From positions 124,001-188,000 of the forward strand of contig NZ_CP128362.1 of NCBI RefSeq assembly GCF_034274695.1: DNA of 64,000 bases. The letters are read 5' to 3'. The notes under the pieces are model-generated. The model worked only from the letters and a program-made list of their open reading frames with translations, searched no databases and was not told the DNA's origin. The stretch is from Chitinophaga sp. LS1. Lineage in GTDB: Bacteria > Bacteroidota > Bacteroidia > Chitinophagales > Chitinophagaceae. This document shows, in pieces, positions 26,441 through 34,995 of this stretch; within the stretch, counting starts at the first letter, position 1; each line of letters opens with the position of its first letter. The position numbers and the translations under genes are program-made.

Positions 26441-27898
26441 TTATAAAAGTGTTTTTTCTGAGGGTTTTGAGAAGATCCATAATCCGGCGAACATGAGGAT
26501 ACCGTTTATCAGTAGTAGTTCCAATCCTATCTTAAACTCGCCCAGTATTTTTGATTGATATGTATCCAACAACAAACAAACCAATGGTGCTACAACTGCA
26601 ATAACAGGCACAGCCTTGTCACTGACGCGACGCTTTGTCAATATACCAAAGGAGAATAATCCCAGTAATGGACCGTATGTATAACTCGCTACTGTGAGTA
26701 TCACACCGATCATACTGGCACTGCTAATCCACTTGAAGACCAATACGAATAGCAGGAAAATGAATGTAAATACCAGGTGCACGCGCTGCCTGGTTGACTT
26801 TCTTTGTTTTTCATCGAGTCCCGCATTTCTGTTGATACCCAGAATATCTATACAGTAAGAGGATGTCAATGCCGTGATAGCACCATCTGCACTTGGGAAT
26901 AAGGCAGAGATCAATGCTACGATAAAGATGATGGACATGTACGCAGGCATGTGGTTCAATGCCAGTGCAGGGAAGAGTTTATCGCCCTTTACATCTACAT
27001 GCAGTTGCTCTGCATACAGGTATAATAAACCACCTAAGAAGAGGAACAACATTAATACCACCATCAGGATGAGGGATAAGGTCACCACATTCTTCTGTGC
27101 ATCCTGAAGTCTTTTTACAGAAATGTTTTTCTGCATCATTTCCTGATCCATACCTGTCATGGTGATGGTGATGAACGCCCCACCCAGTATCTGTTTCAGG
27201 AAGAAAAGTTTACTATTCGGATCGCCGAAGAAGATGCGGGTCATGCCCTGCTGCGACATTCTGTTCAGACTTTCACCCATACTGATATCCATGGTGTGCA
27301 GGATGTATATGGTGCAAAGTACTAACCCCAGCAGCATACAGGTAGTTTGTAAGGTATCAGTATATACAATGGTCTTGACCCCTCCTTCGAAAGTGTAGAG
27401 TAAGATCATGACCAGGATCACCAGCGTAGTGACCCAAAATGGAATACCAAACTGATTCATGATAGCTTCCTGCAGAATATTCACGACGAGATACAACCTT
27501 GCTGTAGCCCCCAGTGTTCTGGATAATATAAAGAAGGAAGCACCTGTTTTGTAAGAGGCGACACCGAAACGGGTCTGCAAATAATTGTAAATAGAAGTAA
27601 GCTTCAACCTGTAATACAAAGGCAACAGGACAAAAGCAATAACCAGGTAACCTAACAGGTACCCGATGGTCACCTGAAAATAGGAGAAGGAATTCTTAGC
27701 GACATCCCCGGGTACACTCACAAAAGTGACACCACTGAGGGAGGTACCAATCATCCCAAAGGCAACCAACATCCAATTACTGTTGCGGTTACCAATAAAA
27801 AAGGATTCGTTACTGGAATTACGGCCGGTGTACCAGGCTACTACCAATAAAATAATAAAATAGACTACGACAATTGAGAATAAAAGCACTGGTGACAT
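26441..27898 (-). CDS. Sodium:solute symporter (SSS family), probable murein-sugar uptake
   Basis: A 485-residue inner-membrane symporter with about 13 membrane helices. SSS-family signatures include GTSLSGVTFVSVPGDVA (the helix-1 sodium site) and ALISALFPSADGAITALTSS (the second conserved sodium site). SSS transporters bring in sugars, sialic acids, proline and similar solutes with sodium. As the first gene of an operon with murQ and anmK, it probably carries MurNAc, anhydro-MurNAc or a derivative across the inner membrane (inference). There is no PTS or AmpG-type permease here, so this protein would fill that role. The promoter region is shared with the divergent GH9-CE4 gene. Confidence 0.9.
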   Translation of the reverse strand: MSPVLLFSIVVVYFIILLVVAWYTGRNSSNESFFIGNRNSNWMLVAFGMIGTSLSGVTFVSVPGDVAKNSFSYFQVTIGYLLGYLVIAFVLLPLYYRLKLTSIYNYLQTRFGVASYKTGASFFILSRTLGATARLYLVVNILQEAIMNQFGIPFWVTTLVILVMILLYTFEGGVKTIVYTDTLQTTCMLLGLVLCTIYILHTMDISMGESLNRMSQQGMTRIFFGDPNSKLFFLKQILGGAFITITMTGMDQEMMQKNISVKRLQDAQKNVVTLSLILMVVLMLFLFLGGLLYLYAEQLHVDVKGDKLFPALALNHMPAYMSIIFIVALISALFPSADGAITALTSSYCIDILGINRNAGLDEKQRKSTRQRVHLVFTFIFLLFVLVFKWISSASMIGVILTVASYTYGPLLGLFSFGILTKRRVSDKAVPVIAVVAPLVCLLLDTYQSKILGEFKIGLELLLINGILMFAGLWIFSKPSEKTLL

Positions 27899-27922
27899 AA
27901 CCGATAATCAATTTTGGCAGAT

Positions 27923-27973
27923 AAAACCGCATAAAAACGCATTCCCGCAAATAAACTTACAGAGAAAAACGCA
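27923..27973. promoter_or_regulatory. Cluster of AAAAACGCA motifs in the symporter / GH9-CE4 divergent promoter
   Basis: AAAAACGCA occurs exactly at 27933-27941 and 27965-27973, with a one-base variant AAAACCGCA at 27923-27931. Start-to-start distances are 10 and 32 bp, close to whole turns of the helix. The cluster lies 25-75 bp upstream of the symporter start and 74-124 bp upstream of the GH9-CE4 start. Candidate operators for the DeoR regulator encoded in the same locus. Confidence 0.45.
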
Positions 27974-28046
27974 AAAAAACTAAAATAATGTGCAAAAAGA
28001 CGAATAAATTTACATTTATCCTGATTCTACAGACAAAGATAAGTGT

Positions 28047-30422
28047 ATGAAAAAACTATCCATACTATTGCTGCTACTGTTTTTACATCTTTCGGTGACC
28101 GCGGACTGGATCCGTATTAATCAGCTCGGATACCGGCCTGCAGGGATGAAAGTAGCTGTTTGGTGCAGTAAGAGCCAAGATACATTAAAAAAATTTGAGG
28201 TAGTTGATGTGCTGACTAATAAAGTAGTGTACAGCCATGGGGCCGGAAAAGCCGCGGGGGCATATGGTCCGTTTGCACAAACGTGCAGGTTGGATTTTTC
28301 TGCTTTGCAGCGGGCAGGACTATATTATATACAGACGGGGACTACCCGGTCTCCACAGTTTGAGATCAGTGAATCGGTGTACGGGGGTGCAGCGGAATTT
28401 TGCCTGCGATATATGCGGCAGCAAAGGAGTGGGTTTAATCCGTTTTTGAAAGATAGCTGTCATACCCATGATGGGTTTACGGTGTATGCACCAAAAGATA
28501 CGTTTGTAAATGTTTCAGGCGGGTGGCATGATGCCACTGATTATTTGCAATATGCCACTACTTCGGCAAATGCGACTTATCATTTATTAGCCGCTTGCAG
28601 AGACTTTCCGGGGGTATTTGGAGATACGGTTCAGGCGAATGGATTGAGTGGCAAAAACGGGCTCTCTGATGCCATGGATGAAGCAAAATGGGGATTGGAC
28701 TGGTTACTGAAAATGTATCCTGCTGATGACTGGCTGTTTAACCAGATTGGCGATGACAGAGATCATCAGGGGATGCGCTTACCAGGGCAGGATACGAATT
28801 TTTATCAGCATGGGCTGCTCAGACCCGTATACTTTTGTTCAGGCCAGCCACAGGGATTGTTGAAATATAAAAACAGGGCTACAGGTGTTGCTTCTACTGC
28901 GGGTAAGTTTGCAGGTTGTTTTGCATTAGGATCGCAATTGTTTGCTTCTTCTCTGCTGCGGGATAAGGCGATGGCGGCTTATCAGTTAGGTTTGAAATAT
29001 CCGGGGGTGTGTCAGACGGCGCCGGGCAGGTCACCTTATTTCTATGAAGAAGATAACTATGCAGATGATATGGAACTGGCAGCAGCCATGTTGTCAAAAC
29101 CTGCGGAGGCCATGTCTTTTGCAAGAAAGGAGCCGGTTACTCCCTGGTTAGGGCAAGATACAGCCCGGCATTATCAATGGTATCCTTTTATCAATCCCGG
29201 TCATTATGAACTGGCCAAACAATTGAAGGGTGCGCAAAGAGACAGCTTAATTCAGTTTTATAAAGAAGGGATTGAACGTGTGTGGCACAAAGCGAATCAC
29301 AATGCTTTTTATCGTGCCATTCCTTTTATCTGGTGTAGTAATAATTTAACGACGGCATTCACTATTCAATGTTATTGGTACAGGCAACTCAGTGGAGATA
29401 ATACTTATCTGCCATTGGAACAGGCTTGTTTTGACTGGTTATTTGGTTGTAATCCATGGGGTACTTCTATGGTGTATGGATTGCCAGCGAATGGTGACAC
29501 CCCTGCTGATCCGCACTCTTCTTTTTCACATTTGAAGCAGTATCCGATTGATGGCGGATTGGTAGATGGTCCTGTGTATACCAGTATTTATATGGGTTTG
29601 ATCGGCATTCAATTACAGAACGAAGATGAGTATGCTCCTTTTCAGAGTGACCTGGCTGTGTACCACGATGACTTTGGAGATTATAGCACGAATGAACCTA
29701 CCATGGATGGAACAGCGGTGTTGATCTATTTATTGGCAGCGCAGGAAAGTGCGCTGAAAGGCATTGTGCGAACTGATACAACTAAAAAAGAAATTTCATT
29801 AGTGTTTACAGCTGATGAATTTGCAGATGGATTGCCAACTATTACACGTGTATTGAATCAGCAAAAAGTAAAGGCTTCGTTCTTTTTTACTGGCAGGTTT
29901 TATGAGCGGCATGATGTGCGTACATTGATTAAACAGGGACATTATTTAGGGCCACATTCTGATCAACATTTGTTGTATTGTGATTGGAATAAGAGAGATA
30001 GTTTGTTGGTGACGCATGCACAGTTTCGGGATGATATGTTGCAGTGTTTATCTAAGATGAAGCATGCGGGCATTGACACTTCGGGGGTAAGATATTTTAT
30101 TCCTCCTTATGAGTGGTGGAATAATACGATCGCTGAATGGTCTGCTGATATGGGGTTACAGGTTGTAAACTTTACGCCGGGTACAGGTAGCAATGCTGAT
30201 TATACATATCCGGAAATGGGCGCCTCTTACAAAAGCAGTGAACGTATTCTTCAATCCATTACTCAGTTCAAAGGTGGATTGAATGGTGTGATCCTGCTTA
30301 TACATGCAGGCACTGATCCCCGGCGTAAAGATAAACTGTATGATCATCTTGGTGAGCTGATCACTTTATTGAAAAAGGAAGGTTATACCTTTAGAAAAAT
30401 CAACGAATCAAGCCTCCTTTAA
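28047..30422 (+). CDS. GH9 glycoside hydrolase fused to a CE4 polysaccharide deacetylase
   Basis: A 791-residue secreted two-enzyme protein. A signal peptide (MKKLSILLLLLFLHLSVTA) leads into an Ig-like CelD N-domain (about 20-108, WIRINQLGYRPAGMKVAVW) and then a GH9 catalytic domain (about 112-570). GH9 active-site parts are visible: GGWHDATDY (Asp162 and Asp165, nucleophile/base pair), FGCNPWGTSMVYG with PADPHSS, and DYSTNEPTMDG (Glu550, general acid). From about 583 to the end is a CE4/NodB-type deacetylase: TADEFADG (a modified TFDDG motif, Asp590/Asp594), GPHSDQH (His637 and His641, metal ligands), IPPYEWW and LLIHAGT (His753). GH9 includes cellulases and exo-beta-glucosaminidases; CE4 removes N- or O-acetyl groups. 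Divergent position next to murQ/anmK suggests an amino-sugar polymer substrate (inference). Confidence 0.9.
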   Translation: MKKLSILLLLLFLHLSVTADWIRINQLGYRPAGMKVAVWCSKSQDTLKKFEVVDVLTNKVVYSHGAGKAAGAYGPFAQTCRLDFSALQRAGLYYIQTGTTRSPQFEISESVYGGAAEFCLRYMRQQRSGFNPFLKDSCHTHDGFTVYAPKDTFVNVSGGWHDATDYLQYATTSANATYHLLAACRDFPGVFGDTVQANGLSGKNGLSDAMDEAKWGLDWLLKMYPADDWLFNQIGDDRDHQGMRLPGQDTNFYQHGLLRPVYFCSGQPQGLLKYKNRATGVASTAGKFAGCFALGSQLFASSLLRDKAMAAYQLGLKYPGVCQTAPGRSPYFYEEDNYADDMELAAAMLSKPAEAMSFARKEPVTPWLGQDTARHYQWYPFINPGHYELAKQLKGAQRDSLIQFYKEGIERVWHKANHNAFYRAIPFIWCSNNLTTAFTIQCYWYRQLSGDNTYLPLEQACFDWLFGCNPWGTSMVYGLPANGDTPADPHSSFSHLKQYPIDGGLVDGPVYTSIYMGLIGIQLQNEDEYAPFQSDLAVYHDDFGDYSTNEPTMDGTAVLIYLLAAQESALKGIVRTDTTKKEISLVFTADEFADGLPTITRVLNQQKVKASFFFTGRFYERHDVRTLIKQGHYLGPHSDQHLLYCDWNKRDSLLVTHAQFRDDMLQCLSKMKHAGIDTSGVRYFIPPYEWWNNTIAEWSADMGLQVVNFTPGTGSNADYTYPEMGASYKSSERILQSITQFKGGLNGVILLIHAGTDPRRKDKLYDHLGELITLLKKEGYTFRKINESSLL

Positions 30423-30633
30423 AATCAACAAATCCGGCCTTCTTTATGATGAACGATGTGGTCATCTTAAACGAAACCTGCCATTTCAAATTTTAACAAC
30501 TCCGGCCTTCTTTATGATGAACGAAATGATCATCTTAAACGAAACCTGCCATTTCAAATTTTAACAACTCCGGCCTTCTTTATGATGAACGATATGGTCA
30601 TCTTAAACGAAACCTGCCATTTCAAATTTTAAC
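30396..30633. repeat. Tandem repeats between GH9-CE4 and proA, including three 68-bp units
   Basis: Three adjacent 68-bp copies start at 30433, 30501 and 30569 (the last ends at 30633). Each opens TCCGGCCTTCTTTATGATGA, contains a GATGA...TCATC inverted repeat and ends CATTTCAAATTTTAAC. Copies differ at a few bases in the middle. The third copy overlaps the proA stop codon (TTA at 30629-30631). In addition, the last 26 bases of the GH9-CE4 gene (30396-30421) are repeated with four changes at 30421-30446, so the array appears to have grown from a gene end. No terminator is otherwise visible between the two convergent genes. Confidence 0.9.
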
Positions 30634-31876
30634 GAACCTGGCCGTTTCCTCTGACGAACCATTTTTCTGTCACCAGTTTTTCCAACGCGAAAGGCCCACG
30701 GGCATGCAGTTTCTGCGTAGAGATCCCTATTTCCGCACCGAGTCCGAACACACCACCATCTGTAAAACGGGTGCTGGCATTTACATACACCGCTGCTGCA
30801 TCTACTTCATTCAGAAAACGCTCACTGATCGCAGCATCGTTTGATACGATGGCTTCAGAGTGTTTGGAAGAATATTCCTGAATGTGTTGCAGGGCTTCGT
30901 CTGCACCATTTACTACTTTGATGGAGCACTTGAAGTCCAGGAACTCACGTCCGAAATCCTCCGGTGCTGCATGTTGTAAATATGGATAGGATAAACCTTT
31001 TAAGATGTTGTATGATTGCTCATCTGCAAAGATCTCTACATTATATTCCGCCAGTGATGGTGCTAATAATTGTAACAAACCAGTTGCCACCTGTTCATCT
31101 ACCAGTACTGTATCCAATGAATTACATACAGATGGACGGCTCACCTTTGCATTCGTCACAATCTTACTGGCCTTTTCCAGATCAGCTGTTGCTTCTACAT
31201 AGGTGTGGCATACACCTGCACCAGTTTCAATCACAGGTACTTTGCTATTTGCACGTACAAATTCAATCAGCTGTTGTGAGCCTCTTGGAATAATGATATC
31301 AATATATTTTACTGCGGTGAGCATCTCGTTTATCAACGAGCGATCTACAGGCAGTAATTGTACAGTGTGCACATTCACTTTGAATTCCTTCAGTACATCC
31401 TGGATGATCTTTACCAGGATCGTATTCGTATGGAAAGCATCGGAACCACCTCTTAATACACATACATTACCAGAACGGATACAGAGGGCGGCGACATCGA
31501 GGGTCACGTTTGGTCTGGATTCATAAATCACACCCACCACCCCTAATGGAACAGTGCGTTTTTGCACATGCAGGCCATTGGCCAGTGTGCGCTCCAGCAC
31601 CAATTCATTTGCAGGATCGGGTAAGGCAGCTATTTCATTGAGACTGTCGGCGAGTTGCTGTATACGTGCTTCATTGAGCAATAAGCGATCTTTCTTCGGG
31701 TCTTCGTCAGACATTTTATCCAGGTCCTTCTTATTCTCAGCTACAATCGTAGCGGCATGCGTGGTGATCTGCACGGCCAGCCTGCGCAGGAGTTGTTGCT
31801 TCTGCTCATCGGCCAGTGACTTTATAGCGCTGGTAGCTGCTCTCGCATCTACCAACATTTGATGTATCGATTCCAT
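30629..31876 (-). CDS. proA: Glutamate-5-semialdehyde dehydrogenase ProA
   Basis: Gamma-glutamyl phosphate reductase, the second step of proline synthesis (gamma-glutamyl phosphate plus NADPH to glutamate semialdehyde), cytoplasmic. The length of 415 residues is standard. Diagnostic blocks include VPLGVVGVIYESRPNVTLDV, ALCIRSGNVCVLRGGSDAFH, SRPSVCNSLDTVLVD (catalytic Cys in the conserved N-x-x-x-T context) and GLGAEIGISTQKLHARGPFA. It follows proB by 21 bp on the minus strand, in the usual proBA order. Its stop codon lies inside the last unit of a 68-bp repeat array. Confidence 0.97.
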   Translation of the reverse strand: MESIHQMLVDARAATSAIKSLADEQKQQLLRRLAVQITTHAATIVAENKKDLDKMSDEDPKKDRLLLNEARIQQLADSLNEIAALPDPANELVLERTLANGLHVQKRTVPLGVVGVIYESRPNVTLDVAALCIRSGNVCVLRGGSDAFHTNTILVKIIQDVLKEFKVNVHTVQLLPVDRSLINEMLTAVKYIDIIIPRGSQQLIEFVRANSKVPVIETGAGVCHTYVEATADLEKASKIVTNAKVSRPSVCNSLDTVLVDEQVATGLLQLLAPSLAEYNVEIFADEQSYNILKGLSYPYLQHAAPEDFGREFLDFKCSIKVVNGADEALQHIQEYSSKHSEAIVSNDAAISERFLNEVDAAAVYVNASTRFTDGGVFGLGAEIGISTQKLHARGPFALEKLVTEKWFVRGNGQVR

Positions 31877-31897
31877 TTTGATTTCTTTTTCAATTGC

Positions 31898-32932
31898 CTA
31901 CAACAGTACGATATCGTCTGCATGGGCAATCTCAAGGTCATGTAGTTTATTATCTTCCGATAATAATTCGGAAGATACTTTTGCGCGTGCTACGGCAATT
32001 ACATTGTGCTCTTCGTCTACTATTTCAAACACCTCACCTCCTTCAAACTTTTCCAGCACAGACAATACGCCTACAGCCAGCAGGCTACGTCTCTTTTGCA
32101 ATGCCATCAGCGCACCGGCATCAACCAGTACCCTGCCTGTTACCAGGCTACCGCTGGCCAGCCATTTCTTTCTGGCAGGCATGCTGCACTCCTGTGGTAA
32201 ACATACGGTACCGGTTTTGCCATTAATAGCATTGAGGATACCGTCTGTCGTGTGAATACCGAATATAACGACACCTATACCCATGCGGGTAGCGAGGCGG
32301 GCAAAGGTGAGTTTAGAGACCATGCCACCGAGGCCTACTGATGATTTCTTTGTATCTGCCAGTGATAAAATTGACTCGTTGATTTCCGGGATTTCCGGGA
32401 CTACCTTTCCTTCTTTATCCAGCAATCCTCCCACGGAGGTACTGAATAACAGCAAAGAGGCACCAAAGCCTACGGCGATCAGGGTAGCCAGTTCATCGTT
32501 GTCAGAGAATTTCAATTCCAGGTCGCTTACTACGTCATTTTCGTTTGCCACCGGGATAACATTGCTGGCCCACAGCTCTTCGTACGTCTTTTTCAGTTGC
32601 AGGAACTGCTGCCTGTTACTGAAGTGACGACGTTCGCAGAGACTTTGGGCAATGGCGATGTTGTACGGAGAGAAATAACGGGCATATTTGCTGAGGAGCA
32701 AGGGGTTGCCGATGGCGGCTGCCGCTTTGCGCTCACTAATGGTGCCACTGTATCCGTGCAGGTATTTTTTACCTGCAGCTACTGCTCCGGAAGAAACTAA
32801 CACGATATTGTACTGCTCCTGTAATTCTGCCACCTGACGGGCTATTGAAGCTATGATCGTCTCATCCAGCTCCCCACCAACCTGCGTGATGGAAGCTGAT
32901 CCAAATTTGATTACGAGTATCGGTTTAGTCAC
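31898..32932 (-). CDS. proB: Glutamate 5-kinase ProB
   Basis: The first enzyme of proline synthesis, phosphorylating glutamate at the gamma-carboxyl. The amino-acid-kinase domain (about 1-250) shows VIKFGSASIT, NIVLVSSGAVAAGKKYL, PVANENDVVS and SVGLGGMVSKLTFARLA. A C-terminal PUA domain (about 265-344) carries ALQKRRSLLAVGVLSV. At 344 residues it is slightly shorter than the E. coli protein (367) but keeps both domains. It heads the proBA pair and is divergent from the SGNH hydrolase gene at 33043. Confidence 0.97.
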   Translation of the reverse strand: MTKPILVIKFGSASITQVGGELDETIIASIARQVAELQEQYNIVLVSSGAVAAGKKYLHGYSGTISERKAAAAIGNPLLLSKYARYFSPYNIAIAQSLCERRHFSNRQQFLQLKKTYEELWASNVIPVANENDVVSDLELKFSDNDELATLIAVGFGASLLLFSTSVGGLLDKEGKVVPEIPEINESILSLADTKKSSVGLGGMVSKLTFARLATRMGIGVVIFGIHTTDGILNAINGKTGTVCLPQECSMPARKKWLASGSLVTGRVLVDAGALMALQKRRSLLAVGVLSVLEKFEGGEVFEIVDEEHNVIAVARAKVSSELLSEDNKLHDLEIAHADDIVLL

Positions 32933-33042
32933 TGTCCCAAAAAATTTGGTATCAAAATTATTGAAAATGCTGAGTATATTTTAAAAAAGTATTTTATTGC
33001 TATGTCTAGTTTCGGCCTGCGGCCGGCTAAAATGAGAAACCA

Positions 33043-34722
33043 ATGAAAAACAGTCGAATTCCAAAGTTAGCCCTGCTGGCCATTATCAGCCTGATCTGTG
33101 GCAAAGCCCATGCTCAAAAGGATACCAGCTGGCACTGGTATATCCCTGCTCAGATTGAAGGTCAGGCCTTTTCGGTGGCGACCAAATATGACAGACTACC
33201 TGCCAAAGCAGCGCAAACAGTGCCTTCCAAGGTCTGGAACTTATCAAGGATGAGTGCCGGGTTGTCGGTGCGATTTCGTACTTCAGCACCTGATATTGTG
33301 GTGAGGTATGTGGTGACAGGAAAACTGGATATGCCACATATGCCGGCGACTGGTGCCAGTGGTGTGGATTTGTATAGTATAGACCCGAATGGGGCATGGA
33401 AATGGAGTGCGGGGAAGTATAATTTTGGAGATACGGTTACTTATCGGTTTTCTGGTATGAGCAAGGATGCGGGCGAATACCGGTTGTATTTGCCGCTCTA
33501 TAATACCGTGAAGTGGCTGGAAATAGGAACTGTGGGCAGTGATAGTGTTCATTTTTTACCATTGAGACCCGAAAAACCGATTGTTGTTTATGGTACCTCC
33601 ATTGCACAGGGAGCTTGTGCCTCCCGACCCGGATTAGCATGGACGAATCAATTGGATAGGATGATGGACAGACCGGTGATTAACCTCGGCTTTGCCGGCA
33701 ATGGGAAACTGGACCCACCGGTGACGGAGTTGTTAACAGAGATTGATGCGAAGGTATATGTGCTGGATTGTCTGCCGAATATTTCAAGTCGTTCCTATGA
33801 GGAAATTTTTGCAAAGGTATTGGCAGCAGTTGAACAACTCCGGAAAGTGAAGCCCAATACTCCTATTTTATTAGTAGAACATGGAAGGATCGGAGGAAAT
33901 GATGCACTGGAAAATGCATATTATTCACTTCAGGACAAAGGGGTCAAACAACTATATCTACTCCCTGTTGAACAACTGGGGCTTGGTATCGAAAGCACTG
34001 TAGACGGCACTCATCCCAACGATATTGGTATGCAACAATATGCGAATGCCTATGCTCAGATCCTTCGACAGATCTTTCATGAACCTATTGGCAATATCAA
34101 CACCACTATCCCCTGCCGCCAATACCGTGAGCTGATCCGGTATGACTGGGATCTTCGCCACAATACCCTGCTGGCTATGAACAAAAAGAACCCTCCTAAA
34201 GTTGTTATCATTGGTAATTCCATTACCCATTTCTGGGGTGGAGAACCAGCCGGCCCTATTGCCAGAGGCACAGACTCCTGGCCGAAAGGTGCAAGAAATA
34301 TGGGGTTTGGATGGGACAGGGTGGAAAATGTGCTATGGAGAGTGTATCATGATGAACTGGATGGATTTGAAGCGAGGAAAATTGTCATCATGATAGGCAC
34401 TAATAACCTGCAAATGAATACAGATGCGGAAATCATAGCAGGGTTACAACAACTGGTGATCGCGATCAAAGAAAGACAACCAAAGGCAGATATCCTGCTG
34501 GCAGGCATACTTCCCCGCGTAGATATGGCAGATAGAGTAGCAAAAATTAATAAAGGTATCCAGCAAATGGCGGGTATGCAACAGGTGTTGTTTATCAACC
34601 CCGGGCAGGTTTTACTGAACACAGATTTAAAACCGGATAGCACGCTCTTCACCGATGGCTTGCACCCAAACAGCACAGGGTACAGCCAACTGGCAGATTA
34701 TTTAAGGAGCTATCTGCAATAG
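33043..34722 (+). CDS. Secreted hydrolase with two tandem SGNH domains
   Basis: A 559-residue exported protein (MKNSRIPKLALLAIISLICG, then KAHAQ). An N-terminal beta-sandwich (about 28-170) precedes two complete SGNH/GDSL hydrolase domains. Domain 1 has YGTSIAQGA (Ser186), GFAGNGKLDPP, DCLPNIS and VDGTHPNDIGM. Domain 2 has GNSITHFWGG (Ser393), GFGWDRVENVLW, IGTNNLQMN and DGLHPNSTGYSQL. Each thus keeps Ser, Gly, Asn and the Asp-x-x-His pair. SGNH enzymes with this N-domain are usually carbohydrate esterases (deacetylases) outside the cytoplasm. The gene precedes a GH92 mannosidase gene on the same strand, but a 420-bp repeat-filled gap separates them. The substrate is unknown. Confidence 0.88.
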   Translation: MKNSRIPKLALLAIISLICGKAHAQKDTSWHWYIPAQIEGQAFSVATKYDRLPAKAAQTVPSKVWNLSRMSAGLSVRFRTSAPDIVVRYVVTGKLDMPHMPATGASGVDLYSIDPNGAWKWSAGKYNFGDTVTYRFSGMSKDAGEYRLYLPLYNTVKWLEIGTVGSDSVHFLPLRPEKPIVVYGTSIAQGACASRPGLAWTNQLDRMMDRPVINLGFAGNGKLDPPVTELLTEIDAKVYVLDCLPNISSRSYEEIFAKVLAAVEQLRKVKPNTPILLVEHGRIGGNDALENAYYSLQDKGVKQLYLLPVEQLGLGIESTVDGTHPNDIGMQQYANAYAQILRQIFHEPIGNINTTIPCRQYRELIRYDWDLRHNTLLAMNKKNPPKVVIIGNSITHFWGGEPAGPIARGTDSWPKGARNMGFGWDRVENVLWRVYHDELDGFEARKIVIMIGTNNLQMNTDAEIIAGLQQLVIAIKERQPKADILLAGILPRVDMADRVAKINKGIQQMAGMQQVLFINPGQVLLNTDLKPDSTLFTDGLHPNSTGYSQLADYLRSYLQ

Positions 34723-34995
34723 AGCGGGTTATCTGAAGTCTTATCTGCTACAGCAGGCATTATATGCAGCCTTCTGCTACAGAGGGCATTATATGAAGTC
34801 TTATCTGCTACAGCGGGCATTATATGAAGTCTTATCTGCTACAGCAGGCATTATATGAAGTCTTATCTGCTACAGTGGGCATTATATGAAGTCTTATCTG
34901 CTACAGCAGGCATTATATGCAGCCTTCTGCTACAGCGGGCATTATATGCAGCCTTCTGCTATAATGCGCATTATCTGAAGCGCTACCTGCAATAG
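34711..34995. repeat. Minisatellite of nine 29-31-bp units starting in the SGNH stop codon region
   Basis: Units begin at 34711, 34742, 34773, 34802, 34833, 34864, 34895, 34926 and 34955, with a partial tenth at 34984 (lengths 31,31,29,31,31,31,31,29,29). The first unit includes the last codons and stop of the SGNH gene (CTGCAATAG), and the partial last unit repeats TACCTGCAATAG. Most units carry a small CTGC-TACA-GCAG hairpin and a GCAT-TAT-ATGC hairpin. There are no spacers of unique sequence, so it is not a CRISPR array. Confidence 0.92.

Noticed and set aside
34711..34995. Regular short repeats resembling a CRISPR array
   Set aside because: The units are directly adjacent with no unique spacers, unit length varies between 29 and 31 bp, the first unit includes a stop codon, and no cas genes are near.
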